Of a stretch of 64,000 nt of DNA, positions 34,501 through 43,900 are shown in pieces. The notes below the pieces were generated by a model. It was given only the letters and a program-made list of their open reading frames with translations, did not search any database and was not told the DNA's origin. This DNA comes from Kitasatospora xanthocidica (GTDB lineage Bacteria; Actinomycetota; Actinomycetes; Streptomycetales; Streptomycetaceae). The DNA is taken from the NCBI RefSeq assembly GCF_014656195.1, contig NZ_BNBY01000009.1, positions 241,156-305,155 of the forward strand. The letters are read 5' to 3'. Position numbers and translations under genes: made by a program. Every line of letters starts with the position of its first letter. Position 1 is the stretch's first letter.

Positions 34501-36607
34501 CGCCCGCTTCCTGCTCCGCGACGTCGGCGACCTGGTGGAGGCGCGCGAACTGCTCGCCGCCGCCGGCCCCCGCACCGGCCCGCCGGCCGGCCGGTCGGCC
34601 ACGCCCGAGGACGAGTTCGCGCTCCGCACGGCCCTGCTCGCACGCGAGCTCGTCCTCGACGAGGGCGGCCGGCCCGACCCGGAGCGGCCGACCGCGGAAC
34701 CGGCCCCGCGGCTGCCGCCCCGGCAGGCCGCCCTGCTGGCCACCCAGTGGATGGTCGAGGACTGGCGCAGGACCCGGCGCTCCGACCCCCCACCGCGCGA
34801 CCGGGAGTCGGTCCAGGCGCTCGCCCACGCCCTGGAAGCCCTCGAACCGCCGTCCGCCCGGCTGTTCGTCCTGGACGAGCTGCGCCGTTGCCGGACCCCG
34901 CGCAAGGCCTCGGACACCGTGCTGGCCCCGCTGTACCGGGTGTTCCCCGCCGCCGACGACGCGCCGGACCCGCTGGACCGGGCCCTGCACCGGGCGCTGC
35001 TCGCCGAGCTCGACCGGCTGGCCGGCCGGCCCGACCGCGCCCATTCGGCCGTCGACGAGGCCCGGGCCGTCCTCCAGGAGGACACCTACCACCGGGACCC
35101 GCTGCAGTGGTGGCGCTGGTTCCGGGCCGGCACCCGGCTCGGCGTCCCCGACGAACCCGCGCGCGGCGACTACCCGTCGACCATCGCCGACCGCTTCCCG
35201 CTGCTGCACGCCGCCGTCCTGGCCGGGCTCGCCAAGGACGCCCGGCGGGCCGGCGACGCCGCGCGGGCCGGGGAACTGATCACCCGCGCGCTGGAGGCCT
35301 CGGCCCGGGTGGCCCGGCCGACCCGCTGGGCGGCCGACGCGCTGCGCACCTACGCGGAACTGGCCGACGACCCGGACGCGCGCTCGTCCGCCGACCGCCT
35401 CTACCAGCGGCTCGGCCGGCCGCAGCGCCCGGCCGAGCCCGTCCCGTCGCCGACCTGGCAGCCGCCGCAGGCCGCCGGGCAGCTGGCGATCCGTCTGACC
35501 GCCCCCGACGGCCTGCCGTCGGCGGACACCGAGGCGCTGCAGCGGCTGCTGTTCAACGACCCCGGGGCCGTGGTGGAGCGCCTGCGCGAGCCCCTGGCCG
35601 AGGCGCTCGGGGCGGTCCGGGAACCGGACCGGAACCGGGTGCTGCGCCTGGAGTCCGACGACGCCGCCGTCCACGCGCTGCCGTGGGAACTGGCCGTCAC
35701 CGAGCCCCGGGGAGCGGGGCCGGGCGCCGGGCCGTACGGGTTCCGCACCCTGCCCGGCGCGGCCGAGCACGGCACCCTCGTCCAGTTGCAGACCTCGCTG
35801 CGCGACACGGTCGACCCGGACCTGCCGCTCGACGGCTTCCTCGGCCCGCGCACCCGGCGGGCCCTCGCGCTGGTGACCGGGCCGCGGGCCGCCGGCGGCC
35901 CCGAGCCGGACCCGGAGTCCCTGGCCGACCTGGCCCGGCAGCGGCAACGCCCCTCGACCGGCACGCCCACGGTGGTCATCGTGGCCCCGCCCACGGCCGT
36001 GCAGTACGGGTCCCGGGGCAGTCACCGGCTGTCCGGGGTGGCCCTCGCCGACGTCTACGCGTCCTTCGGCTTCACCGTCCGCTTCGTGGAGGCCGTCGAC
36101 TCCGGCGATCCGCTGACCACCCGGCCGAGCCTGGTCCACGTCAGTGCCCCGCTGGAGGCCACCCCCAGGGGTCCGTACTTCGACATGTCCGTGGCGTACT
36201 CGGAGTCGCGGCTGGAGAGCAGGTCGCGGGGGTTCGACCTGCCGGCCGCCGCCCTGGCGGAGTGGCTCCGGGTGTCCCCGGACTGCGTGGTGGTGCTCGA
36301 TCCGCCGGTGCCCGGGTCCCCGCTGGACATCCCCGAGCAGATGCTGTGGCGCAACCAGTTCGCGGCCCAGCTGTTCGCCAGGCTCCCCGCCGCCGCCGTG
36401 CTCGGCATCGGGCTGAACGAGTACCACACCTACGCGTCCGTCGCCCAGCTGGCGACCGCCGTCCGGGACCGGCGGCAACTGGCCGACGCCTTCCACGAGT
36501 TGGTGCTGGTCCGGAGCGGTCCGGTCTGGGAGGGCTCCACCTGGCGGGCCAGCGACACCACCCTGTTCGCCACCGCCACCACCTTCGCCGACCACGTCCT
36601 GTCATGA
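31502..36607 (+). CDS. Giant STAND-type NTPase with TPR-like repeats and a degenerate CHAT domain
   Basis: A 1701-residue protein. The N terminus (1-200) is helical, with a short region (SIEQITALIEAGADFDEI) like effector-associated domains. The NTPase has Walker A GAAGMGKTT (234-242) and Walker B ALLVCDTTEE (Asp361). An alpha-helical TPR-like array occupies ~670-1330. The C-terminal ~270 residues align with CHAT (AVHALPWELAV, LVHVSAPLE, CVVVLDPPVPG), but the catalytic positions read Pro1550 instead of His and Pro1602 instead of Cys, so this CHAT is predicted inactive. It overlaps both neighbours (ATGA). It probably senses a trigger through the TPRs, oligomerises with ATP, and uses the pseudo-CHAT to recruit or regulate the active protease. 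Confidence 0.82.
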   Translation: MTGSIEQITALIEAGADFDEIRRRMLPAGWEPLLKACAAAGVFDRELFDRVLRPSAGPGPPGLDRLVEREVVEPAPGEPGRYRLSQDDRAAYMKLWLVDWAGGAAPRDLAKLERRLAEHRAAAGDRREQLRHLLVGDRKRGLRLFDELFTAADTARDFARCQDLLDVLADDDRLSVYGPEVARVREDRAGYVRARCHWAVDYARCAQYLARPELEEQAAALLAGTDVRAWQLHGAAGMGKTTRLRWLVTRYCAGAERDVPCARIDFDVVSPVTVGRYPWLALLEAAAQFDDRWGKRTFGSLDRYASFRSLLGRRPSDLSRTAAQGFRTTGDPDTLRAEVTRVFVDRFNDAAGDRPALLVCDTTEELLLRGTPGVGRFLALLGEVQQDCPALRIVLAGRYDLATRAPEALAALKGVESIEVTPFTDEQAETYLRTIRGIADPGKRAVARRRANGRPLVLALFADAIELDPDLGVEALEKTRDPVIPPLIERVVCRITEEPVRWLLRYGVVPRKLRREDLAVMAPFLRNMAGPTPSDDPRADTDGLGGPDAYPFTRPPGTTAELDRIWAELLNYAGSSSWVSQAAEDPSTVVFHPDVLVPQRLLLADHPVFEDLHRAFARHFELLAEGAPDRWAEFTREALYHRFQPGDPQAAAAWRSALRRARQADALDELHELACEVLGGDYLDEDGTPRRGGRGTALITHAEVAEARLQEAYVLARRALRDRVGAGDPQWDEVEYALEQAARARDASPRALPVPGGEHVVRAMLLNAEGRAEAAVRCAEHALTAADPDERLDALRVLGDSRAAAGDPTAQDAYQEAFELALREGKAVRAVEIGLALARDREAHGRLDEALRWCERLEPLAPLAASPSLVLARAGLLLACRRPCAALRVLRPLLGTDDRPAAGGAAVDAAVEAELLRARAAFMLGREERARTALDRATLLTERVPGAARYRWRARIHQLGGVLSGELLGVEEAERYFQQAESLWQELGYHDGHPTCRYLHARFLLRDVGDLVEARELLAAAGPRTGPPAGRSATPEDEFALRTALLARELVLDEGGRPDPERPTAEPAPRLPPRQAALLATQWMVEDWRRTRRSDPPPRDRESVQALAHALEALEPPSARLFVLDELRRCRTPRKASDTVLAPLYRVFPAADDAPDPLDRALHRALLAELDRLAGRPDRAHSAVDEARAVLQEDTYHRDPLQWWRWFRAGTRLGVPDEPARGDYPSTIADRFPLLHAAVLAGLAKDARRAGDAARAGELITRALEASARVARPTRWAADALRTYAELADDPDARSSADRLYQRLGRPQRPAEPVPSPTWQPPQAAGQLAIRLTAPDGLPSADTEALQRLLFNDPGAVVERLREPLAEALGAVREPDRNRVLRLESDDAAVHALPWELAVTEPRGAGPGAGPYGFRTLPGAAEHGTLVQLQTSLRDTVDPDLPLDGFLGPRTRRALALVTGPRAAGGPEPDPESLADLARQRQRPSTGTPTVVIVAPPTAVQYGSRGSHRLSGVALADVYASFGFTVRFVEAVDSGDPLTTRPSLVHVSAPLEATPRGPYFDMSVAYSESRLESRSRGFDLPAAALAEWLRVSPDCVVVLDPPVPGSPLDIPEQMLWRNQFAAQLFARLPAAAVLGIGLNEYHTYASVAQLATAVRDRRQLADAFHELVLVRSGPVWEGSTWRASDTTLFATATTFADHVLS

Positions 36608-37860
36608 CCGGCGCCGACCGCGAGGAGCGCAGCCGGGCCCGGACCCGCCACCTGGTGGCGAGCCTGGAGGCGGAGACCGCCCGCTGGACCGAGGCCACCG
36701 GGCCCGGCGAGCCGCTGGAGAAGCACCACAGCCAGGTGGCCTGCCTGGTGCGGCTGCTGCGCACCTGCCTGCGGGACCTGGACGGGCTCCCCGACCGCGA
36801 ACTGACCGAGCCGGTCCTCGACCTCCACCACGTGTGGGACTTCTTCCGCGGCAAGCTCGTCCTGCGCTGCCTGCCGCAGTACCGGGACTTCCTGGAGACG
36901 GCCGACGAGCTCGCCTGGGCCTGCTACCAGCCGGCGCCGGCCGCGGCCGGGACGGGCCCCGGGGTGCCGCCGCTGGTCTTCCTCAACCGGGCCGAGGTCC
37001 CGTTCGCGGTCGGCCGCGGCCACGACTACCGGGAGCTCCTGCCCGGGGCCGTACGCACCCGCTCCGGCGAGGCGGCGGCGGGCACGCTGCCGTTCCCGAT
37101 CATCGGCGTGCCCTGGCACCAGACCGAGCACCTGCCGGGGCTGCTCACCGTGGCGCACGAGGTCGGCCACCACGTCGAGGACGACTGCGGACTGGGGCTC
37201 GCGCTGCGGGCCAGGGTGCGGGGGAGCGGCCTCCCGTCCGAGCGCCAGCGGCTCTGGGAGGACTGGGTGACCGAGGTCTTCGCGGACGTCTGCGCCTGCC
37301 TGGCCTGCGGCCCCGCCTACCTCGACACGCTGTCCGACGCGCTGGCCGAGCTCCCGCCGCTCGCCTTCGGCGGGTACCCGCCGAAGGAACTGCGGCTGAG
37401 GGCCTGCCGAAGCGTGTTCGAGCCGGCCGCACCGGGTGCGGGCGAGCGGCCGGGTGAACCGTCGGGGGAGCAGGGCCCGTCGGACGAGGCGGCGGTGGTG
37501 GTCCGGGCGCTGACCGCCGACGGCTACGCCGAACTCGGCGGCCGGACCCTGCCGTCCGTGCTGACCTGCGCCGAGGCGTGGGAGCCGGAGGTGGCGGCCG
37601 GCCGGCTGCTGGCCGGCATGCCGTCGGGGACGGCCGACGCCCGGGCGTCCCTGGCCTCGGCGGCCGCCGCCTTCGCCCGCGATCCGGCCGGCTACGACGC
37701 GATGGGCGTCGGGCGGCGGGTGGTCCGGGAGGTCCTGGACCACCGCCCCAAGGGCCCCCGGGCCGCCACCCCCGCACCGGAGGCCGCTGACCGGCGGGCC
37801 ACCGCCGCGGGGCACCTCCTCGCGGGCCTGCTCACCCGGACCGGGTCGTCCGCGGGCTGA
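36604..37860 (+). CDS. Zinc metallopeptidase of the CHAT/gasdermin-like operon
   Basis: A 418-residue protein with no signal peptide. HEVGHH (His185-His190) is a zincin active-site motif; Glu224 in DWVTEVFADV is well placed as third metal ligand (gluzincin-like order). The rest is helical with a low-complexity Gly/Pro/Glu segment near 280-300. The family is not one I can name. Four-base overlap with the giant NTPase gene shows it belongs to the operon. It may process the NTPase, the CHAT protein or the gasdermin-like protein, or act as a separate toxin; nothing in the sequence decides. Confidence 0.78.
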   Translation: MTGADREERSRARTRHLVASLEAETARWTEATGPGEPLEKHHSQVACLVRLLRTCLRDLDGLPDRELTEPVLDLHHVWDFFRGKLVLRCLPQYRDFLETADELAWACYQPAPAAAGTGPGVPPLVFLNRAEVPFAVGRGHDYRELLPGAVRTRSGEAAAGTLPFPIIGVPWHQTEHLPGLLTVAHEVGHHVEDDCGLGLALRARVRGSGLPSERQRLWEDWVTEVFADVCACLACGPAYLDTLSDALAELPPLAFGGYPPKELRLRACRSVFEPAAPGAGERPGEPSGEQGPSDEAAVVVRALTADGYAELGGRTLPSVLTCAEAWEPEVAAGRLLAGMPSGTADARASLASAAAAFARDPAGYDAMGVGRRVVREVLDHRPKGPRAATPAPEAADRRATAAGHLLAGLLTRTGSSAG

Positions 37861-37909
37861 GCGGCTGCGCTGCGATCGTCCGGGGCGTGATCCCCTCCGG
37901 TCCGGTCGT

Positions 37910-37965
37910 CCGGGGCCCGGGTCTCTTCGGTCCGATCGTTCGGACCGGAACGGTTCGGGCCCCGG
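37910..37965. terminator. Bidirectional terminator at the operon/eCIS boundary
   Basis: A nested hairpin: outer stem CCGGGGCCC with GGGCCCCGG (9 bp), inner stem GGTCCGA with TCGGACC (7 bp), loop TCGT. It lies in a 470-base gap between convergent genes and so isolates the gasdermin/CHAT operon from the injection-system locus. The rest of the gap (37966-38330) holds no gene I can support. Confidence 0.8.
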
Positions 37966-38330
37966 CCCAACGTCCACCGCCGGTGCGCGCGGGGCAATCC
38001 GGGTGCCGGGCCGACGGGTCGTCAGTGGTCCACCGGGGCAGACTTCGCGGCCCGCGGGGGCCGGGCCGGTTGCCCTCGGAGGCCCTGTCCGGTTGCCCCG
38101 AAAGGGCAGACGCCCTCCGGTCGGCGCGGTACGGCGGCCTGGTCGGAGGGCGTTCGGCCCGACCGAAGTTACCGGCCGGTGTTGACATGGTCACAGGATG
38201 TAGGAGGAGATACGGGAGGGGGAGATACGAGACGGACGGGTCGGACAGGACCCGTCGGCATCATCGGGACAACCGGGGCGCTTCGCCCTCCCCGGTTGCC
38301 CGGGGAGGGAAGGTCATCCTGCGCGCCCAG

Positions 38331-39731
38331 TCAGTTCCCCTGTCGGAGATCGCTCAGCGTGCCGCTGATGTTGAGGAGTTCGTGGCAGGCGGCCGCCTGC
38401 TTGCCCGAGGCCGGAGTGCCCGGCGCCTCGCAGGTCACGCTCGCCGTCACCGTCTGGTCCCCGGACACCTGGATCGGGGTCACCCAGTGGTAGTCCTGGT
38501 TGCGGAAGGTCTCCAGGGCGATCGTGGTGATCGTCTGGTTCCCGGCCGTGATGGTCAGTAGCCCTTGGTCGCCCTGGAAGTTGGCCGCCACGATGTCCGT
38601 GATGTCGAAGACCTTGCCGTGCGGCACCTGGTAACTGCCCACGGCGGCGGCCGCGTTCGCGGTCTGCACGTCGATGGTGGCGGAGCTCTGCTGCCCGGTG
38701 CCCGGGACGGCCAGCCCGCCCGGACCGGTGGTGCGGCCGCCGGGGCCCGTGGTCGACTGCCCGGCCCCCGGCTTGGTCTGGCCGCCGGGGCTCGCGCCGC
38801 CGGGTTGCGTCGGCGCGCCGCCGTCCGGAGTGGCGGGGGCCGGCGCCGGGGTGGGGAGCTGCTGGGCGACGGCCTTCTCCGCGGCCTGCTTCGCGGAGCT
38901 GCGCACCGCCGGGCGGACCAGGGCGAACCAGGCCAGCAGCAGGGCGATCAGGGCCGCCAGAAGCGCGAGCAGCCACCAGGGGAAGATCGGCAGTTGAACG
39001 AACTCACCGTCCAGCAGCGGGCGTTGGACCGGCATCGGGTCGGCCGCGGCGGTGTCGCCGCCCGGGCCCTTGCCGTCGGCCCCCTTGGCGCCTGTGCCCT
39101 TGCCGTCCGGCCCCTTGCCGTCCGCGCCCTGCTCCGGGCCGACCGTGACCTCGAACGGCCAGGAGGCCGGCTTGCCGAACCAGATCAGCTTGCGGGCGCG
39201 CGCCTGCACCCGCAGCTCCCCGGACTCGCCGGGTTCGAGGCGCAGCCGCTCCGGCGTGACCCGGAACCGCAGGTCCTCGCCGGCCTGTCCGGGAGCGAGG
39301 ACGACGGTGGCGGGGGCGTTGCCGAGGTTGCGCACCGAGGCCCGGTAGCGTCCGCGGAGCCAGCCGCGACGGCGGCGGGGCGCGAGGGCGGCCTGCAGCT
39401 CGTGGAACGGCGTCACGGTGACCGTGGTCTCCGGGACCGTCACCAGCTCGGGGCGCTCCGTCGGCAGCACCCGGATGCCGAGCGGGAAGTCGCCGGCCCG
39501 CGCGGAGGGCGAACGCGGCGGGGCCAGGCGCACCGTCACCGTCTCGGACGTCCCCGGGAAGAGGGAGACCCGGGCCGGCTCGATCGTCGTCCACGCCGCA
39601 CAATCACCGACCGCCTCCAGCGTGTACGCCTCAACGATGTCGAGGTCGTTGCGTACCGTCAGGGTCGTGGTGGCCACGCCACCGGGCGCCACCGTCAGCG
39701 CGGACAGGCCGAGTTCGGCGGATGTGGTCAT
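38331..39731 (-). CDS. Single-pass membrane protein at the left end of the eCIS locus
   Basis: A 466-residue protein with no signal peptide. Residues ~1-115 and ~115-215 look like two Ig-like beta-sandwiches (GVATTTLTVRNDLDIVEAY; APATVVLAPGQAGED). A Lys/Gly/Asp repeat linker follows, then one transmembrane helix (LLALLAALIALLLAWFALV), a Gly/Pro/Thr linker and a ~130-residue beta-rich extracytoplasmic domain with two cysteines. Streptomyces injection-system loci encode a membrane protein, CisA, needed for firing-linked death; this protein and the one at 60132 are both candidates for that role by topology only. It is divergent from the LuxR-type regulator across a dyad-bearing promoter region. 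Confidence 0.7.
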   Translation of the reverse strand: MTTSAELGLSALTVAPGGVATTTLTVRNDLDIVEAYTLEAVGDCAAWTTIEPARVSLFPGTSETVTVRLAPPRSPSARAGDFPLGIRVLPTERPELVTVPETTVTVTPFHELQAALAPRRRRGWLRGRYRASVRNLGNAPATVVLAPGQAGEDLRFRVTPERLRLEPGESGELRVQARARKLIWFGKPASWPFEVTVGPEQGADGKGPDGKGTGAKGADGKGPGGDTAAADPMPVQRPLLDGEFVQLPIFPWWLLALLAALIALLLAWFALVRPAVRSSAKQAAEKAVAQQLPTPAPAPATPDGGAPTQPGGASPGGQTKPGAGQSTTGPGGRTTGPGGLAVPGTGQQSSATIDVQTANAAAAVGSYQVPHGKVFDITDIVAANFQGDQGLLTITAGNQTITTIALETFRNQDYHWVTPIQVSGDQTVTASVTCEAPGTPASGKQAAACHELLNISGTLSDLRQGN

Positions 39732-39774
39732 GGCGTGACGGTAGGGCCGGGAGGGGGTCGGAGGAGAGGGCCGT

Positions 39775-39806
39775 GCGGGCAAGGCGTGGGCACACCCCTT
39801 GCCCGC
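39775..39806. promoter_or_regulatory. Dyad in the eCIS divergent promoter region
   Basis: A perfect 10-bp inverted repeat, GCGGGCAAGG and CCTTGCCCGC, 12 bases apart, between the divergent membrane-protein and regulator genes. It could be an operator for the adjacent LuxR-type protein or another regulator. Confidence 0.45.
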
Positions 39807-39964
39807 GGGGGCGGACCGACCCTGCCCGCCGCCGTCCCGGCAGGCCGCACCCGACGCGGGAACCGCGGGATCCGGGCGCCCGGAGCAGCCGGGCCCCGGC
39901 CGTCACCGCCCCACGGCCGGCCGGCCGTCACCACAGCAGTTCCACAGGAGATATGGAGTGTTCG

Positions 39965-40720
39965 ATGACAACGACCGATACGACCCGCACCTGCCGAGGG
40001 GAATCCGTCACCACCAGGCGCACCGCACCGGCCCAGCGGTCCGGCAGCTCACTGCCCTCCGCACCGGGCCCCGCCGCCGCCCAGGTGCGTAGCAAGCCGG
40101 CCCAGGTGCGCGTGGCGGTGTACGCCGAGGACCTCATCCTGCAGACCGGTGTGGTCCAACAGCTGCGCCAGCGGCCCGAGGTGGAGCTGCTGAGCGAGGG
40201 CGAGGCGGCCGGCGCCGAGGTCTCCCTGCTGGTCGTCGACGCCCTGACCGAGACGGTGGCCGAGCACCTGCGCCGGCTGCGGCTCGCCACCTCGGGCCGG
40301 ATAGGCCTGGTGGTGGGGCACTTCGAGGCCGGCGGGCTGCAGACGATCGTCGAGTACGGGGTCGCCGCCGTGCTGCGCCGCTCGGAGGCGGACCAGGACC
40401 GGCTGGTGCACCTCATCACCGCCCTGGCCAACGGTGAGGGCGTGATGCCCGGGGACCTGCTCGGCGAGCTGCTCGACCGGATCGGGCTGCTCCAGCGCAC
40501 CATGCTGGACGGCAAGGGCCTGACCCTGTCCACCCTGACGGCCCGGGAGGCGGAGATGCTCCGACTGGTCGCCGAGGGCTTCGACACCAGCGAGATAGCC
40601 GCCAAGACCTCCTACTCCGAACGCACCGTCAAGAACGTGCTGCACGAGATCATCACGAGGCTGGGCCTGCGCAACCGGGCGCACGCCGTCGGGTACGCCA
40701 TGCGGCGCGGCCTGATCTGA
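39965..40720 (+). CDS. LuxR/NarL-type transcriptional regulator of the eCIS locus
   Basis: A 251-residue protein. A ~50-residue Thr/Arg/Pro-rich N terminus precedes a receiver-like domain (VRVAVYAEDLILQTGVVQQL to VLRRSE), in which the usual acidic pair and phosphoacceptor are only partly kept (LLVVDALTETV), so it may not be phosphorylated. The C-terminal HTH is LTAREAEMLRLVAEGFDTSE to ERTVKNVLHEIITRL. ATG at GGAG plus six bases is chosen over one four codons earlier. A regulator of this type accompanies streptomycete injection-system loci, and it likely controls the rightward genes. Confidence 0.82.
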   Translation: MTTTDTTRTCRGESVTTRRTAPAQRSGSSLPSAPGPAAAQVRSKPAQVRVAVYAEDLILQTGVVQQLRQRPEVELLSEGEAAGAEVSLLVVDALTETVAEHLRRLRLATSGRIGLVVGHFEAGGLQTIVEYGVAAVLRRSEADQDRLVHLITALANGEGVMPGDLLGELLDRIGLLQRTMLDGKGLTLSTLTAREAEMLRLVAEGFDTSEIAAKTSYSERTVKNVLHEIITRLGLRNRAHAVGYAMRRGLI

Positions 40721-40933
40721 GGGGCGCGGCGGCTGTACCGGCCCGACACGGGGGTGGCCCGGAACCGTCCGCCGCAAGACGCGCCATGGCCCGTCGGAGG
40801 CGAACCGCCCCCGGCGGGCTGCCCTTTGGGGACACGGTCGTTACCCCCGGCTCGGGCACCCGGGCTCTGGTCCCGGGCGTCCGGGCCGGGGAGACTGCCG
40901 GGAGAACGCCCCTGCCACCTTGAGAGGTCGAGC

Positions 40934-43900
40934 GTGATCGGCGCCACCGGCACTCCCCGCTCCATCCGGCGGCCGGCCAGAGCCGCCGTCGCGGTCCTGC
41001 TCGCGCTGGCCGCGGCCGTGACGACCCTGGTCGCCGCAGCCCCCGGAGGCCAGGGCGCGCCCGTGGCCCCGGCCGCCGAGGCCGACCCCGCGGCCGGGCG
41101 GGTCGTCTTCGCCGGCACCAACCACCGCGGCCTCGGCCGGGTCACTGGCGCGGACACCAGCGCCCCGCTGTTCGGGCCCGGCCCGGTCCACTTCGACCAG
41201 GACCCGTCCTCCCGCGGCGACGAGCTGGTCTTCACCAGCCTGCGGGACAGCACGCTCCCGCAGGTCTACCTGCGCGACGCCGCCGGCGCGGTGCGCCGAC
41301 TGACCTCCGGCATGGACACCGCCCACCCCGCCCTGGCCCCGGACGGCAAGGCCGTCGTCTTCGAGGCACTGGAGACCAAGGCGGACGGCAAGCCCCAGCA
41401 CGTCCTGTGGGTGGTCAACCGGGACGGCTCCGGGCTGCGCCGGATCACCGACGGCGCCGCCGACGAGACCCATCCGACGGTCTCGCCGGACGGCAAGTCG
41501 ATCGCCTACTCCTGCACCGGAGACCCGGCGCACCGGCAGATCTACCTGCGGCCGTTCGAAGGCGGCGCGCCCGTCAAGGTCACCGACGTGACCACCGGGG
41601 ACGCGATCGATCCGACCTGGAACCCGGTGAACGACGACGCGCACCGCAACCAGATCGTCTACACCTGGGACCAGGGCGACCAGGGCCGGACCCTGAGGCT
41701 CACCTCGCCCACCGGCGGCGACAAGGCGTTCTTCCTCCGCACCGGCTCCACCTGGCGGACCGGCTCCGCCTCCTGGCTGGCCGACGGCAGCGGCGTCCTC
41801 TTCCTCAGCTCCGACCTGCTCGCCCCCGCCGCCCCGCCCCGGCAGCCCGAACCGCCCCGGCCACCCGTCGTCAACCTGTACCGGGCGCCGACCTGCTCCT
41901 GCGACGACCCCAAACTGCTCTACGGCACCGACCGGCTGATCGCGACGCCGGCCTGGCTCGGCAGCCAGGACAAGGGCGGGCCGGTGGTGGAGCAGACCAG
42001 CGCCACCGCCGCCAACATCGCCGACCTGCAGGACGTCCGCCCCGACGGGGTCGACCCGCGCGACCTGGGCGTCAGCGTGCTCCGGGAGGACCCGGCCGCC
42101 GACACCAACACCGACCCCGACCCGGCCGCCGACCCGCTCTTCCACCCCCGGGCCGGCTACGACCCCTGGTTCGAGCGGCAGACCTACACGCCCGACGGCC
42201 GGCAGATCGTGGTGACCCGCTACGAGGACTCACAGGCCGGACGGATCCAGCGGATCTGGCTGACCGACGCCGACGGCGCCAACCCGCGCCCGATGAACCT
42301 GGCCGGCCGACGCCCGCTCGACCGGGACACCGACCCCTCCCTCTCCCCGGACGGCCGGCTGATCGTGTTCAGCCGCAGCTCCCCGGGCGGCGGCGCGGAG
42401 CCGGCCCGGCCCGGCCGGATCGTGATCGCCCAGGTCTCCACCGGGGCGGTCGTCGGCACCGTCCAACCGCCGGCCGGCGAGCAGGGCGCCTCGGACGGCC
42501 AGCCCTCCTGGTCCCCCGACGGCAAGCTGATCGTCTTCTCCAGGTCCGCGGTGATCAACGGCAACGCCGGCAACCTGCACGTCTGGACGGTGGCCGCCGA
42601 CGACCTCACCCGGCAGAGCGACCTGAGCCGGACGGTCTGCCCGGGCAGCTGCGACGTCATCGACGACAGCCCCGCGTTCTCGCCCGACGGGCGGCGGATC
42701 GCCTTCAACCGCAAGGGCGGCGACGGCGGCAACAACCACCGGGACGGCGTGCTGGTCGCCTCGGCGACCGGCGGCGACTGCACCGTCGTCCTGCCCACCG
42801 CGCTGCGCGGGCAGAAGGACGCCTGCACCCGGCCGCTGCCCGAGACCACCGACGCCGGCCCGTTCCAGCCCCGCGACGTCGCCTGGACGGCCGGCGGCGG
42901 GCAGCTGGTGCTCACCTCCCGCCGCGCCCAGCCGCCGAACTCACCGGAGGGGCTCGCCGTCTACGACTTCGCGGCCGGCACGCTCACCCCGCTCGACCGG
43001 CGCCTGCCGGGCCGGCAGAAGGAACCGGCCGTCCAGCAGTCCGTCGACCTGGAGCTGAGCGCACCCGAGCGGACCCCCGCGGTGCCCGTCGGCGGCGGCA
43101 CCGACGTGACGATCACCGTCACCGACAAGGGCCCCGCGCCCTCGCCCGGCACCGTCCTCACCGCCTCCGTGCCGACCGGCGCCCGGCTCGGCGGGCTGAC
43201 CAGCCCGGTCGGGCAGTGCGATGCCGCGGCGCTCCGCTGCGACCTCGGCACCCTCGCCCCGGGCCAGGTCGTCCGGGTGACCGCCCGGCTGATCGGCACC
43301 AGGACCGGCACCCAGGAGTTCGGCTGGAGCGTCACCGGGACGGTCACCGACCCGAACCCCGGGGACGACTCCGCCCGCACCTTCCTGCCCGTCCAGGAGG
43401 CGCCGTCGCCCTCGCCGACGCCCACCCCGTCACCCACCCCGACGCCGTCGCCGACCGCCACGCCGACGCCTGCGCCGACACCGACCGCGACCCCGACGCC
43501 CGCACCGCCGCCCGCTCCCGCCCCGCCGCCCGCCCCGGCACCGCCGCCGCAGGCCGGACCCGGGGTGACCGTCGACGCCCAGCCGAACCCCGGCTACGTC
43601 GGCGGCCACGTGACCGTCAGCTACACCGTGCGCAACACCGGCCAGGCCCTCTCCACGGGGCTGCGCCTCACCCTCGGCCTGCCCGCGGGAGTGCCCACCG
43701 AGCCGCTGCCCCCGGGCTGCCGCTCCGGGACCTGCGAACTGGCCGACCTCTCCCCGGGCGGCAGCCAGGTGGTCCGGGTGGTGCTGTCACCCGTGGCCGT
43801 ACTGGACACGACCGTCACCGCCGAGCTGACCACCACCGGCACCGACGCCACCCCGGGACCGCACCGGGCGAGCACCCCGCTGCGCATCCTGCAGCCCCGC

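Noticed and set aside
38182..38212. TTGACA followed by a purine-rich AGGAGG-like stretch on the plus strand
   Set aside because: No good -10 at 17-18 bases and no plus-strand gene follows; the DNA downstream encodes the minus-strand membrane protein.
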